This document shows positions 32,960 through 44,794 of a DNA stretch of 64,000 bases, one piece after another. This DNA is from Microcebus murinus (lineage: Eukaryota > Chordata > Mammalia > Primates > Cheirogaleidae). The stretch is taken from contig NC_134124.1 of assembly GCF_040939455.1 (NCBI RefSeq), positions 34,423,138 to 34,487,137 on the forward strand, read 5' to 3'. The position numbers and the translations under genes were made by a program. The notes beneath the pieces were generated by a model. That model was not told the origin of the DNA and made no database searches. It saw only the letters and a list, made by a program, of their open reading frames with translations. Numbering within the stretch: the stretch's first letter is position 1; every line of letters begins with the position of its first letter.

Positions 32960-33773
32960 CTTGTTCCATCAGCCCCCGAGAAATGTGTGCTAAAATGTCC
33001 CACTGTGGTTTGGGAGTTGTCCCTTTCTCCTTTTGATGCTGTCGGTTTTTGCTTCATTTTCGAAGTTTTGTTATGAGATGCACGCACACATTTAGAATTA
33101 CGTGTCTCCAGTGCAGTGATGCTTTTAGTCATTATCATTTCTCGTTTTTGTTGTCAGCCCTCTTTATCTCGGCCTGGAAGTCTCCTTGGCCGACAACACA
33201 GCGCCGCTAGGTTTGCGTGGCATGAGTTCCCGTTCTTTCACTCAGTCAGCCTTCCTGGGTCTTTATAACTAAGATGTGCCTCTCACAGGCAGCACACAAT
33301 TCTGTTTTTGTGTTTGCTTTTAATCCTAGCTTGACAATCACAACCCCATAAAAAGGAGAATATTTAGTTCATTCACCTTTGATGCACTTACCCATGTACT
33401 CATGTATAGATGCGCCATCTCATGATCTGTTTTCGGTCTGTTTCCTCTGTTTCATGTCCCTCTGTCTCGACCTTCTTGCTTTCTTTCCAACTAAACATTT
33501 TTTTATTCTTTAAATTTTACCCTCTATTATCTTGTTATTTTACATTCTTGTACTATTCTTTTAGAAGTTTTCTTAGCAAGTGTTATATAACAAGCATCCT
33601 TGATTTATCAAAGCCTATTGGAACTCAATACCACTACCATTTATGGACAATAAAATTAAAACATTTTAAGTTATTTAAATTAAACTGAATTGAATTTACT
33701 TTCTTTGAATTTATATGTTATTGCTGTCCACTATTTTGATTCTATATATGTTTAAAACCCCACAAAACAGTAT
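32960..33773 (-). mobile_element. L1M-type LINE, first part
   Basis: ttgtccctttctccttttga near 33018, tcggtttttgcttcatttt near 33043 and ccctctttatctcggc near 33158 are antisense ORF2. The element continues at 34288 after a nested transposon. Confidence 0.75.
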
Positions 33774-33775
33774 TA

Positions 33776-34285
33776 CAGTTGACCCTCAAACAATGCAAGG
33801 GTTGGGGTAGGGGTGCGAATCCTCCGTGCAGTCAAAAATCTGCATTTGCCTTTTGACTCTCCAAAAACTTAGCTACTAATAGCCTACTGGTGACTGGAAG
33901 CCTTACCGACAACATGGATAGTCAATTAACACCTATTTTGTATATTACATGTATTTTATACTATAGCCTTACAATAAAGTAAGCTGGAGAAAAGAATATG
34001 TTACTAAGAAAATCATAAGGAAGAGAAAATATACTTACTATTCATTAAGTGGAAGTGGATCATCATAAAAGTCTTCATCATCCTCATCTTCACGTTGACT
34101 AGGCTGAGAAGGAGGAGGAAGAGGAGGGGTGGGTCTTGCTGTTTCAGGGGTGGCAGAGGCAGAAGAGGTGGAGGTGGTAGAATGGAAGGCAGGAGAGGCA
34201 GGCACACTTGGGGTAATTTCTTGGAAAAAATCTGTGTATAAGTGGACCCACACAATTCAAACCTGTGTTATTCAAGGGTCTACTG
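33776..34285 (-). mobile_element. Tigger2/MER28-type pogo DNA transposon, internally deleted
   Basis: The left end cagttgaccctcaaacaatg at 33776 and the reversed right end cagtagacccttgaataaca from 34285 are matching inverted repeats of about 24 bases, each flanked by TA (33774-33775 and 34286-34287), the pogo/Tigger target duplication. At 510 bases it is far shorter than an autonomous Tigger. It sits inside the L1. Confidence 0.9.
34038..34253 (-). pseudogene. Decayed C-terminal end of Tigger transposase
   Basis: The reverse frame ends in an acidic stretch, EDDEDFYDDPLPLNE, followed by a stop at 34038. It follows a Pro/Ser/Thr-rich linker. The acidic tail fits the end of Tigger-type (DDE, pogo) transposases, whose DNA-binding and catalytic domains are missing here, as expected for the internal deletion. 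The ATG of this frame lies near the transposon end and is not the original start, so no function is expected. Confidence 0.6.
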
Positions 34286-34287
34286 TA

Positions 34288-35450
34288 TTGTCATTATTTT
34301 CTGCAGTCAAAGTGCGTCTAGATTTATCTACGTATTTATCCCTTCCTGCATTCGAGGATTGCTTGTCAATCCTTCCTGCATTTCTATGCATCATTTGGGG
34401 ATGGTATTTCTTTTAGTATTCCTAAAAGAGTTTCCTGAAGACGCTCCTTTTAGTATTCCTTTCGGTGCAAATCTTCTGACAGCAAGTTCTCTGTTGTTGT
34501 TTATCTGGAAATGTCTTTAGGCCTCACTTATGAAGGGTATTTTCACTGGGTATAAACTCTACGCTGACAATAATTTTCTTCCGGCACTCTCAATATATCA
34601 TTCCATTGACTTTTGGTTTACATCATTCAATGTCCAATCCTTGTTTGCTTCTTTGATGGTAAAATGTTATTTTCATTCTGGCTATTTTTAAAACTTCTCT
34701 TTGTACTTCACTTTTAGCAGTTTTACTGTGGTGTGCCAAAGTATGTTTTTCTTTGTATTTATCCAGCTTGAGGTCATAGTGATTCATAAATTTGTGGTTT
34801 GACTTTTTCACCAGGTTTTTTAAAAAGGTATTTAAGGTATTATAGCTTCAAATATGACTTCAGTTTTGTTATTTGTCTCCCATCATTCTGGGATTCCAAT
34901 TACATATAAATAAGATCTTTTCATCATTTTCAAACATTTTATGTTCTTTTCTGTATTTTCATTATTTTAATCTTTATGCTTCAATATGGATATTTTCTGC
35001 AGACCCAACTTTCAGGTCATTAAGCTTTTCTTCAACTGTGTCTAATCTTCTACTAAAACTGTTGCTTTATCCTTAATTTTAATTATATTTTTCATGTCTG
35101 GAATTGTCATTTGATTCCTTTTTAAAGATTGAGTTCTCTAATGAAAATTTTCAGCTTGTTATTTATTTTCTTGAATATATTAATCTCAATTTTTAAAGTC
35201 CATGTCAGATGATTCTAATATTCAGATCACCATTAGGTGTCTTTCTATTTTATATATTTTTTCTTTTGGTCCTTTTATTGATATGCCTGATCATTTTGAC
35301 TGAATCTTAAAAATTTTTTAGAAGCTCCAGATGATGTTATTTGCCTTCAGAGGGAGGATTGTCTTTAGCTTCTGACAAGCTGTTAGAGTAGGAGAAGTGC
35401 ACTTTGATGTCACCAGGAGTTGAGCTGATTCAAGGCCGAGTTTTAATCTT
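34288..35450 (-). mobile_element. L1M-type LINE, second part
   Basis: ttcactgggtataaactcta near 34542, cattccattgacttttggt near 34600, gtctcccatcattctggg near 34875, cattaagcttttcttcaac near 35019 and tcatttgattcctttttaa near 35108 are antisense ORF2. Very AT-rich and full of stops. Confidence 0.85.
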
Positions 35451-35454
35451 TGTA

Positions 35455-36110
35455 AGGCCCGGCCTGTCTCCAGCTCGCCTTTACTCCTAGGGTGAAGGTT
35501 GACATGAGTCCCATCTGAAAGCCAATTCAAACTAGCTCAGGAAGAAATGGAAGGGACTTATCAGGTCAGGAACATTCCTGTGGAAAGTAGGAGTGTACGT
35601 GGGCTTCAGGGACCATAACTACCAGGGAGTTGAACACCCCGGATCCATCCCCACCTGGCAGGCTTATTTTCCTCTCATTTCTGACTTTACTCTCTCCGAC
35701 AGGTGTGGCTGAGAACATGGTCACAACCAGGAGCACGTTTCCAAGATTCTCCGCCATAGAAGGATTAAGACTTGCTCTCTCTAGTCTCAACGCAAAAAAT
35801 GTCAATGAAGCGCAGTGATTGGTTCACTTTGGGTCAGTCATGATAGCCAGGTAGGAAGAGTCCTAGGGCACACGGATGACTGAGCCATTCCCACGAGACT
35901 GCAGTGGAGAAGGGAACATTTCTCAAAAGTGTGAAGAGGATAGTGAGGCACAAAGTAATAGTGTCTAGTGCAGCAAGGCATTGAGGTTTGATGTTTCCCA
36001 GATGCACATGCTGCTCTCGAAGTGAATGAAATGAGTTCCCTTTAGTTTATACCCTGTGAGTACTGAAGGGTTTCCCCAAGCTCTTTGCAGAATGAAACTT
36101 CCTGCTGTAT
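35455..36110. other. Unassigned DNA, possibly an unnamed old repeat
   Basis: 35520-35930, including agctcaggaagaaatgg and gcgcagtgattggttcac, resembles an old repeat I cannot name. Related wording (gggtcacgtgcccgtccc) occurs near 59947. No gene recognised. Confidence 0.3.
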
Positions 36111-36114
36111 CTCT

Positions 36115-36290
36115 CACGATGATAATCACTATAATAACTACTATCTACTGAACAGCCCAGTCCTGGGCCGGGAGCCCTGAATACGCATCTCACAAGAACA
36201 TCTCCCATCTGTCTGCAAAGTAGGTGTAACTGTGCCTATTTTTAGAAGAGTAGCCAGATTGTAACCTGAAGCTTATAAAATTACACGTAA
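36115..36290 (-). mobile_element. MIR SINE fragment
   Basis: ataataactactatctactg near 36130 and caaagtaggtgtaactgtgc near 36216 fit a diverged reversed MIR. Confidence 0.55.
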
Positions 36291-36979
36291 AAAGTAGGTG
36301 CAATAGTGAATATTTTAGCCTAAGAAAAGAAATTACACACATTACATATTTTAAAAAGCTGGCAGATACCACAAACAGCATGAAAGATATAGAATTTACA
36401 TAATTTTTTAGATTAAATAACTGCCTATCATTCCTCTATAATACTTTTATCCCTACATTTTTGGCTGCCTACTCTTTGATCACCCTTTCATAGGACAAGG
36501 ATGTAATATTATTTCCTATGGAGAAAATATAGAGATAATTCAGTCTTTCCTCTTGCATGGTTGAGCAAAATTTATTTTTTTAATTGAGAGTTGGCAAAAA
36601 CATGCAAATTCACACAAGGATACACTAGCTGTTTATAGTTCTGCTATAGGTTTGTTTCTACAAACAAAAATTTAATATGTAATATTTCACATGATTCACA
36701 TAGTAAAATGCATGGTGAGTTTATAATCATGTAGGCTGCATTACTAAGCATGTTTCTGAGAAGAGAAGACTTCTATTCTAACCAGGTACCTATAGAAATC
36801 AAATTGCCACTTACAGTTTTACATGTCTGATGACTAGAAGTATTTTCCACAGACTAGCTTCTGACTCCATACAGTTCAATATTTGTTTCTCTACCACTAC
36901 CCACACACTTCTGGGGTGAGCCACTCTAGAAAACTTTCATACTGTGCAATGGTTTCCAGGAATACTCCCAGTCCTGGAC
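36291..36979. other. AT-rich unique DNA
   Basis: No repeat or gene recognised in about 690 bases. Confidence 0.5.
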
Positions 36980-37145
36980 GTTGGGAGTATTGAAGAGCAG
37001 GAAGGAATTCTCCAAGGGAGGTGGGAGTATTCAAGAGTAGGTTAGAAGTATTGAAGGGGAGGCAGGAGTATTCAAGGGAGTACTCATGGGACATGAGAGT
37101 ACTCAAAGGGAGCTAGGAGCATTAGGGGGAAAAGGGAGTATTTCT
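36980..37145 (+). repeat. Degenerate 20-bp minisatellite (ggagtattcaagg)
   Basis: Variants of ggagtattcaagg recur at about 36983, 37002, 37023, 37044, 37064, 37078, 37095, 37115 and 37134, mostly 19-21 bases apart. Copies differ by several substitutions (tattg, tactc, catta), so the array is old. No seeding element is recognised. Confidence 0.75.
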
Positions 37146-37444
37146 GGAAGGCATTCTTACCCTAGAAAGGCAACTATGCAAATATATTTCACTAAATTCA
37201 GGGCGAAGGTAGCTGAACTCATCTTCACCTTAGCCTGATTTCAAAAATGATCATGGCAAGATATGACAGAGGAAATCAAGTGGAAAGAAACAACAATCTT
37301 AACCAATGGGTACCAAAATATTTTACTTTCACAAATTTTACCAACACATGCAATTAAGTGGATGCATTTCCAGTCCCCTTCCCAGGCATTGGAGGAGACC
37401 TGTGCAAAGTGGGGAGGGGCCTGAACCCTAAGCTTCGTTATCTT
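37146..37444. other. Unique non-coding DNA
   Basis: No supportable feature. Confidence 0.5.
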
Positions 37445-37580
37445 TGTGATAAATATATCATGTTTACTTTCAAAGGAGGAAACTGAGGCTCAGAGAGAGG
37501 AAGTCACTTGCTCAAGGTCATGTAGCTACAAAATGATGAAGCTGATAAATGGAAAACCTGGTTTCTGAAAAACAGCAGAT
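37445..37580 (-). mobile_element. MIR SINE fragment
   Basis: ggaaactgaggctcagag at 37478 and gctcaaggtcatgtagct near 37511. Confidence 0.9.
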
Positions 37581-40094
37581 ATCAAGGTGCACCAGTTCCC
37601 CCCTCTCAGTCTCCCATTCCTCCGCAGGGCCTGGGGGAGAGTAAGGGTGCAGAGATGCAACGGAGCTTGCACAAGGTCAGGCTAAGGACGAGTGTCCTAG
37701 CAGCAACCAGAACCCGGGGTGCTGATTCCACCCCCACAAACATCCTCTGTCTAGACGTTAGCAAGAGTTAGTGGTGTTTGGTGGAATCCGGGGGCTTCCC
37801 TGGGTGATCCACCATGGCCAACGTGGAGCATCAAAGCTCTGGAATTCAAGCCTAAGCCTTATTTATGATTTTTCCTCTTCCTTGGGAAGACTATGCTACC
37901 TCTTATGCCAGAGCTTCCCCATTCCCTGGAGAAGGTTCAGGATGCAAGAACCTCTCAGTGTCACCCCAGTGGGTGGTTCTGGAGTCACTGCTATGGGAAG
38001 TGGAATATCGAGCAAAGGAGGACACGTACCTCTTGTGTACAGAAGACTCGGGCCTTTATCTCTTTAAAGGCAAATAATGCAGGAAAGCATTGGGGTGAGT
38101 GTGGTCACTTTCCCCCCTAAACTCTTCACTGCATCTGTGTTTGAAAGCTGGGGCTTACGCACCCATCCCACCAAGCCGAAAGGGTGAGCAAGATTCCAGG
38201 GCGGAATCTCGAAGAGCTTCTTACCGAGTCATCATTGGAAACAGACACGCGATGCACTGCGTAGTGTTAACACGCAGGAGGTTAAGTGCAAGCTCTCAGG
38301 CTCTTTGATGTATTAAATACCAAGGACTTTAACGTAATAGAACTGCAAACCTCAAATCAGAGCTAATCACACTAATTTGCTGAACTCTAAAACCAAACCG
38401 AAATGTTCATTTCTTCTTAAACTGAACCACAAATCCAAGTTGTTTTGATCTACAAATCTAACAAAAGATTTGAGGTGGCTTACAAAAAATACATGCAATA
38501 AAATGAAACTCTAACTAGATAAAAACCAGGATCAGAGGGGAAAAAAATCAAAAAAATCAAAACCAGAGGGAGTATTACCACATAGATATGCAAGACCTAT
38601 GTGGTAACTTAAGTTGAATCAATGAGTTCCTGAGCCCCCTGGCAGCCAAAGCAATACGGAAGATATATTAATTACATGACATGCATTATTCATAAACAAA
38701 TAATTTTTCAGCAGCAGTCAACTGGTTTAAAATCAAGCTAACTCTATTCTGATGGTGGGGAAAAAAGATAAAATAGTCTCTGAATCACACTTAAAATACT
38801 TCGTTTTGTCCAGTATCCTGTTGAATACACATAATGGTTTAAAAAACACTAACTTCTTTATCATTTACTTCCTATTTTCTTTTGGCTTTCAAACCCTGCT
38901 TACAGATATTATAATTCCCATAAACCCAGTGGGTCCAGATTTTCCTTTTGTGCAATCTTGCTTTAAACTATTTCAAACTCTCGCTGTATTGGTTTTGTAC
39001 ACGACCTCATTGTTTTAGCAATTAAAGAATAAAACTTGCATGCGTGTCTCCAGGGAAATGAGAATCCAAGAGGTTAGGTGTCAGCCTTGCACTGCAGAGT
39101 GTGGTTCCTACTCCCCAGAGGGCTCCCCTAAATTGTTTGGATAAACTGAGGAAATGTCAGGGGGAGTTCTGACACTGAGCATGACATTAATCTTCATAAC
39201 CGTTCCTCCAGATGTGCACGAATGTTCCGAGGATGCCGAAATCCAAGTTCACGGCGGCAGCCCAGGCTCCTCTGGAGGTGGGGGTGCTGAGAGGAGGCTG
39301 GGGGTGGGGCAGCCACGTGGGCTCTCTTTCCTAAGTGTTCTCTCTTCTTAAGAAGATCTATGTGCGCGTGCCTGCAGACATGGTCACCTTGGTTACTTGA
39401 AATAATATTAAAAACCGAGAGAAAAGGCACAGTAGCTACCGTTACCAGAGACCTTTTCAAACGCTGAAATGTTAACAATATTTATAAATATTTATTTAAA
39501 ATAACACCCTCTTCTCTCTGCCTAGAGGGATTTTTACCATTCACATTTTTCTAAGTTGTCTGCAACAAACATATATACTCCTTTCCAGTGACAAAAAAGC
39601 CAACAGTTGTCCTCTTTTACACCTTAAACTCAGTCATTTCAGAATACCCGAGGGTCTCTGTACATCCATGTTGGACCTACAGTTTTCTCCTAGTGGCCAT
39701 AATTAGGCTGTGGTTGATGTCACTTAGGGACGTACACACGACAGGCAAGGCATGCTTTCTAGATTTTTGAATAGCCCCACCCTAAAGAGAGATTGGAACT
39801 GGTTCTCAGATTGTGCACTTTCTCTTATTGCTTTCTGGGGGGCTCAGATCAGTTTGCAAATATTGCTGAATTTAAAAATGAGTCTTAATACCCACTGTGT
39901 AATTTGTCCTCACCCCATCTGTCGACTGCAGAAACAAATTAGCTTCTCTCCACACGGCCTGCGGTTCCCCTGCTCCTTCCCTGCCCCCACCCCTAGCCGC
40001 AGTCCCTGTCCAAGAATCTGAGACTTGGGAAGAAAAACCGAGTGCAAAAAACAGAACTGTCTTTGCCAGGACAATAAGCAGCGTGGGCAGCGTG
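37581..40094. other. Long unique stretch without gene
   Basis: No transposon is confidently recognised in 2.5 kb. 38320-38720 is AT-rich with cacactaatttgctg near 38368 and could be conserved. 39400-39500 holds tatttataaatatttattt. Short frames have no recognised family. Confidence 0.45.
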
Positions 40095-40180
40095 GCTGCA
40101 TCTTCGTGTGTCTGTGTGTGTGTGCGTGCATGTGTGCATATCCCTAAAAGTGTTTAAAAGTGTCGGTGTGTGTGCACATT
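40095..40180 (+). repeat. TG-rich degenerate dinucleotide tract
   Basis: tgtgtctgtgtgtgtgtgcg near 40106 and tgtcggtgtgtgtgcac near 40160. Confidence 0.8.
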
Positions 40181-41215
40181 GATGCAGGTGACCGGTGCAC
40201 AGTTCTCCAGCTCACAGCACGAAATGAGGTCACTTTTCTCTTAATGGCCAAATTATAGCATTTCCTGCTTATTGTGAAAAATTCATTTCTCCCAGTGTCC
40301 CAGGCCTGCTTGGGCCAGGAGATAAGACCTGGCTGCTCTCTTCTAGAAGAGGAAACTGGGAATCTGCCCATGTCTTCAGCTGCAGCTGTCACCACATGGT
40401 ATTTCTAGAAGAAACAGAGGCCCACAGCTCCCATGCAAAGCCCTCTCACCCCACAGGCTGTGGCAGGTGCTACCATCCCTGCCTTGGGAAAACAAGCAGC
40501 GCGTGGGATTTTGTCTGCTGCATTGGCGACTTCAGCTGCTCAGGCCCCTCACGTCAGCATTTCTCAGTGCAGGATGGGCCAGGAAGGCAATCGTTCTTGT
40601 GGTGTGCTCAACTACGGGGGTCTGTGCCCAAGGGGGTGATGCCAGGGTGGCTGGGCCTGGGGGGAGGCGTGAGCAACTGGCACACTGCCGCCCCACCCAC
40701 CGCGGTGCTGAGCTCGGCCCCTGGGCCAGACCCCGTTTCCAGACGAGGAGCTTTTGGTCAGGCACCGTCACTAGCAGAGGCCTTCTCATGCTCTGACGCC
40801 CAACGGCGAGTGTTGGGATCTCAGCTCCTTCCGCCCAGGAGTCCCTTCGGCCTGCTCAGATGGGCTCTCCTTCCTCCCGGGCCCTCAAGCCCAGTGGCTG
40901 CAGGGAAGGAGTAGGTGGGGGGAACTGAGTCCACTAAAGGGCTGAAACCCTGGGCTCTGAAGAAGACAAATACCAACTCCCCACCAAACCCTAAACTCAA
41001 ACCCAAGCAGTGTGCTTGTCTGATGCCCACACACTCAGGAAAAAATTCAGGTGCTTTTGGCTTAAATGCCAAAAACCTTTTCTGCCAGGAACAGAACTGG
41101 CTGACAGTTTTTAAAATGACAGTTTTTGCTTTTAAAAAATAATAAAATAGAACAATAAAAGTAAACTTTGCATCAGTAATAAGTCCAGCACACGTGTTTG
41201 TGAATATATGCCTAT
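40181..41215. other. Unique non-coding DNA
   Basis: A 172-codon plus frame at 40396-40914 has two overlapping frames in other phases and an opposing one, no domain and no splice evidence. I treat it as chance. Confidence 0.5.
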
Positions 41216-41219
41216 AATA

Positions 41220-41455
41220 ATACTTATCACTTAATGAGCGCCATGTATGTAGCAGGCGCTGTGCCAAGCGCTTGGCAGACGATCTATTCGTTTATCCTCC
41301 AAGCAAGCCAGTGCGTTCGCAGCGATTCCCAGCCCTGTGCTGCAAAGGATGGAACAGAGGCGTAAAGAGCTTAAAATAATTTGCCCAAGGTCGCGCAGCC
41401 GAAAGTTGTATTAAAGCCAACATGCAAAGTCAGGTTATCCAACTTCAAAGTCTTC
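41220..41455 (-). mobile_element. Full-length MIR SINE
   Basis: gtagcaggcgctgtgccaag at 41250, ggatggaacagaggcgtaaa near 41348 and ttgcccaaggtcgcgcagcc near 41381. Confidence 0.9.
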
Positions 41456-41681
41456 ACTGTGTGTGTGATTTTTTAAATTAATAGACTTTATTTAATTAAC
41501 AACGTTGATTTAAAAAATAAAACAGTTTTATACTTACAGAAAAATTGAGCAGACAGTACAGAGAGACAGAGCGTTCTCCTGCATCACCCCTCCCCCAACC
41601 CGAATGTTCCCGTATTAACACCTGCATTAGTGTGGTTCATCTGCTACAATTAGGGGCCAGTGTTGACACATTGTTATTAAC

Positions 41682-41697
41682 TGAAGTTTACAGTTTA
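41682..41697. repeat. Left target-site duplication of the Alu
   Basis: tgaagtttacagttta is repeated exactly at about 42030-42045 on the far side of the Alu. Confidence 0.9.
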
Positions 41698-42028
41698 TTT
41701 ATTTATTTTTGAGACAGAGTCTCGCTTTGTTGCCCAGGCTAGAGTGAGTGCCATGGCGTCAGCCTAGCTCACAGCAACCTCAATCTCCTGGGCTCAAGCG
41801 ATCCTCCTGCCTCAGCCTTCCAAGTAGCTGGGACTACAGGCATGCAACGCCATGCCAGGCTAATTTTTTCTATATATATTAGTTGGCCAATTAATTTCTT
41901 TTTTTATATATACTAGAGATGGGGGTCTCACTCTTGCTCAGGCTTGTTTCGAACTCCTGACTTCGAGCAATCCACCCACCTTGGCCTCCCAGAGTGCTAG
42001 GGTTACAGGCGTGAGCCACCACGCCGGC
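41698..42028 (-). mobile_element. Lemur-type Alu SINE
   Basis: Reversed Alu: T-rich tail with tttatttattt, gagacagagtctcgctt near 41711, gctgggactacaggcatg near 41827, then the linker ctatatatattagttggcc near 41870 and ccaattaatttc, then the second arm ctcttgctcaggcttg and cgtgagccaccacgccggcc at the end. The linker is typical of lemur Alu copies in my memory. Short target duplications at both sides show it is relatively young. Confidence 0.95.
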
Positions 42029-42329
42029 CTGAAGTTTACAGTTTATTCAGATTTCCTGAGTTGTTACCTAATGTCCTTTTTCTACTCCAGGACCCCACCC
42101 AGGACATACAACATTCAGTCATCATGCTCCTCAGGCTCCTCTTGGCTGTGACAGTTTCTCAGACTTTCTTTATTTCTGATGATGTTGGGGCTGGGGTTAT
42201 GGGTTTTGCGGAGAAAGATCACAGAGGCAAAGTGCCATTCTCGTCACATCTCATCAACAGCACGTACCATCAACGTGATTTGCGACTATCGATGCTGACC
42301 TTGATCACCCAGCTGCAGTAGGGTGTTCT

Positions 42330-42940
42330 GTGACTCTGAGACCCAGGCAGAAACAACTCAGGCCTTGGGGGGTTTTGCTCAGGATCCTGCAAAGCCTTCC
42401 AGCTAGCTTCACGTTGGTTCCAGAGCCATATCCGCCCCTGCACCAGGGGCTACCAAAGGCCACTCCCCGCACAGGGCTCCGGGCAGCGGGACCGATCCCG
42501 TGTCTGTAACTGGGCTTTAGAAGGATCGCCCCCGTCTGGTCCAGGTGGCCCACCTCATGGTTCTCTCGTTTCCCTAATTACTGTGGACATTCCAAGCTGG
42601 ACACTCAGGGCTCAAGAAGCAATGACGAGGTCGTCTGTTATTCTTTTTTCCAGAGAGCCTCACGGACTCCAGGCTGGGGCCTAGAACTGTTGTTGTACCT
42701 CCCTGTGGCCACTTTTATTATTTCGTGCCGATCAGAATATCTGACAGGCAGGCAAAGTGATCTATGGTTGTGACCACAACACGGAAGTGTGAAACAATTC
42801 TTATCTAATATGTGTATTTTGTTGGAAAGGTGAAATCTTTAAAACCAGGTGGGGCTTGGGTTTGAGAAGTGGGCTCCGTTTCTCAGGGGTCATACACCGG
42901 TAGCTTGTGGGTCCTCACATCCAATCCAGCCCATTGGCAG
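42330..42940. other. Unique non-coding DNA
   Basis: No gene or repeat recognised. Confidence 0.5.
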
Positions 42941-42944
42941 GTTG

Positions 42945-44345
42945 GTATTCTTCTTTTCTTAATGGATAGATTTAATTTTTTAGATCAGTTTTAGGTTCAC
43001 AGCAAAATGGAGAAGAAAGTAGAGAGAATTCACACATCCGCCTCCCCCCCAAATGCACAGCCTACCCCCCCAAATGCACGGCCTACCCCCCAATGCACAG
43101 CCTACCCCCCCAAATGCACAGCCTACCCCCCCAAATGCACAGCCTCCCCCCCCAAATGCACAGCCTATCCCCCCAAATGCACAGCCTACCCCCCCAAATG
43201 CACAGCCTCCCTCCCCAAATGCACAGCCTACCCCCCCAAATGCACAGCCTACCCCCCCAAATGCACAGCCTACCCCCCCAAATGCACAGTCTACCCCCCA
43301 AATGCATGGCCTACCCCCCAAGTGCACAGCCTCCCCCAGTGGCAGCACCCCCACCAGAGGGTACATTTGTTACCACTGATGCACGAACACGGACACGTCA
43401 GCATCACCCAAAGTCCACGGTGCACCTTAGGGGCCACTCTTGGTGCTGCGTGTCGTATGGGTCTGGACAAATGTATGATGACATGTGTCCCCCATTACAG
43501 TGTCACACAGAGCGTCACCGCCCTGAACATCCTCTGTGCTCCACCTGCTCATCTTCCCTCCCTGCAAACCCCTGACGACCACTCATCTTTTTACTGCCTA
43601 TAGTTTTGCCTCTTCCAGAATGTTGTATAGTTGGGACCGTACAGCATGTAGCCTTTCAGATGGCTTCCTTCACTTGGTAATGTGCATTTAAGGTCCCTTC
43701 ATGTCCCTTCACGACTTGATGGCTCCTTTCTTTTCAGCACGGGAAGCTCCTCCATTGGCTGACGGGCCGCAGCTCGCTCACTCGCCTACCGCGAAGGGCG
43801 TCGCGCTGCTTCTAAGTCTTGGCAACAGCGAGCGAAGCAGCTGCAAGACCCGCGTGCGGGTTTTTGTGGGGACGTTAGCTCTGACTTCATGTGGGCATGT
43901 ACGACGGAGCACAATTGCCGGATCACATGGTAAGGACATGTCTAGTTTTGCAAGCAACTTTGAAAGTGGCTGCTCCATTCTGCATTCCCCAGCCATGAGT
44001 GAGACTTCCCGATGCTCCACATCCTCGCCCGCCCGTCGCCCTCGTTCTGGGTTTCGTCACTCTAATAGGCATTGAGTGGCATCTTGTTGTCTTAATCCAC
44101 AATCCCCTGACATACGACTTGAACATCTTCTTATACACCTCCTTGCCATCTGTACACCTTTAGTGGGGTGTCTGTTCAGATCTTTCCACATTTCTTAACT
44201 GGTTGTTCATTTTATTGTTGTTGAACTTTAAGAGTTCTCTGTATCTTTTAATAATAGTCCTTTATCAGACATGTCTTGTGCAAATATTTCCTCTTAGTCT
44301 GTGGCTTGGCTTCTCATTCTCTTGATTTTATTGACTTTTAAAACT
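42945..44345 (-). mobile_element. L1 LINE 3' end with an internal tandem array
   Basis: ttttaggttcacagcaaaat near 42988, ggtacatttgttaccactg near 43360, catcacccaaagtccac near 43402, tttttactgcctatagtttt near 43588, cactctaataggcattgag near 44058 and ctttatcagacatgtcttg near 44260 are antisense L1 in order. The stretch 43735-43900 is unusually CpG-rich and does not resemble the L1. No frame is intact. Confidence 0.9.
43050..43340 (+). repeat. 21-bp minisatellite made from L1 sequence
   Basis: Fourteen copies of a unit containing aaatgcacagcctaccccc start at about 43051, 43072, 43091, 43112, 43133, 43154, 43175, 43196, 43217, 43238, 43259, 43280, 43300 and 43320. The step is 20-21 bases. The same words (cacacatgcacagcctccccc in L1 consensus as I remember it) occur once in L1 at this position. 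Since 21 is a multiple of three, all frames give heptapeptide repeats such as PPNAQPT or, in reverse, GRLCIWG; these are not proteins. Confidence 0.95.
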
Positions 44346-44794
44346 TTGCATTAGTTCCCAATATTTAGAAGTTAGAAAATTTCTCACGAAAACCTGGATT
44401 TCTTCTAAAAAGGATTCTATTTTCCAAGAAAAAAGGAAGGAAAGAAAATCTGGGTGTCTAACTTTTCCTTAAAACCCAAGGGATCTGACAACACAGGCCT
44501 CCCATTCCTGCGTGGCAGCACTTGGCTGGAAGGGTAGAGTCTGCTCCCCTTATAAGGTACATGCTCTCTGGTGTCCTCAGCCTCCAGCTCTCCCCACTGC
44601 CTCAACACCTTGGGTTCAGTGGCAGTCCCCTTGCTTGGTCTTCCCTTACACTGGGCCCTCTTAATTCATTTATATTGCTGTCAGTCTTCTGAAAGCATCC
44701 AAGCTTGAGAGTCTTAATGTCTTCTTATATCAGATGTCAACCACATTCATTGTCATAAACATAGAATCCTTGAGAGAAAAAGCAAGTAAACTTG
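44346..44794. other. Unique non-coding DNA
   Basis: No supportable feature. Confidence 0.5.

Larger units (their letters stand above)
41505..42325 (-). mobile_element. L1MB-type LINE 3' end, split by an Alu
   Basis: cagaaaaattgagcagacag near 41538, then after the Alu tttcctgagttgttacctaa near 42052, cctcttggctgtgacagttt near 42136, gggttatgggttttgcgg near 42194 and ccttgatcacccagctgc near 42299 give a continuous antisense L1 copy. Confidence 0.85.

Noticed and set aside
43007..43603. Open frames with PPNAQPT or GRLCIWG heptads
   Set aside because: Product of a 21-bp tandem repeat inside an L1; all phases are open.
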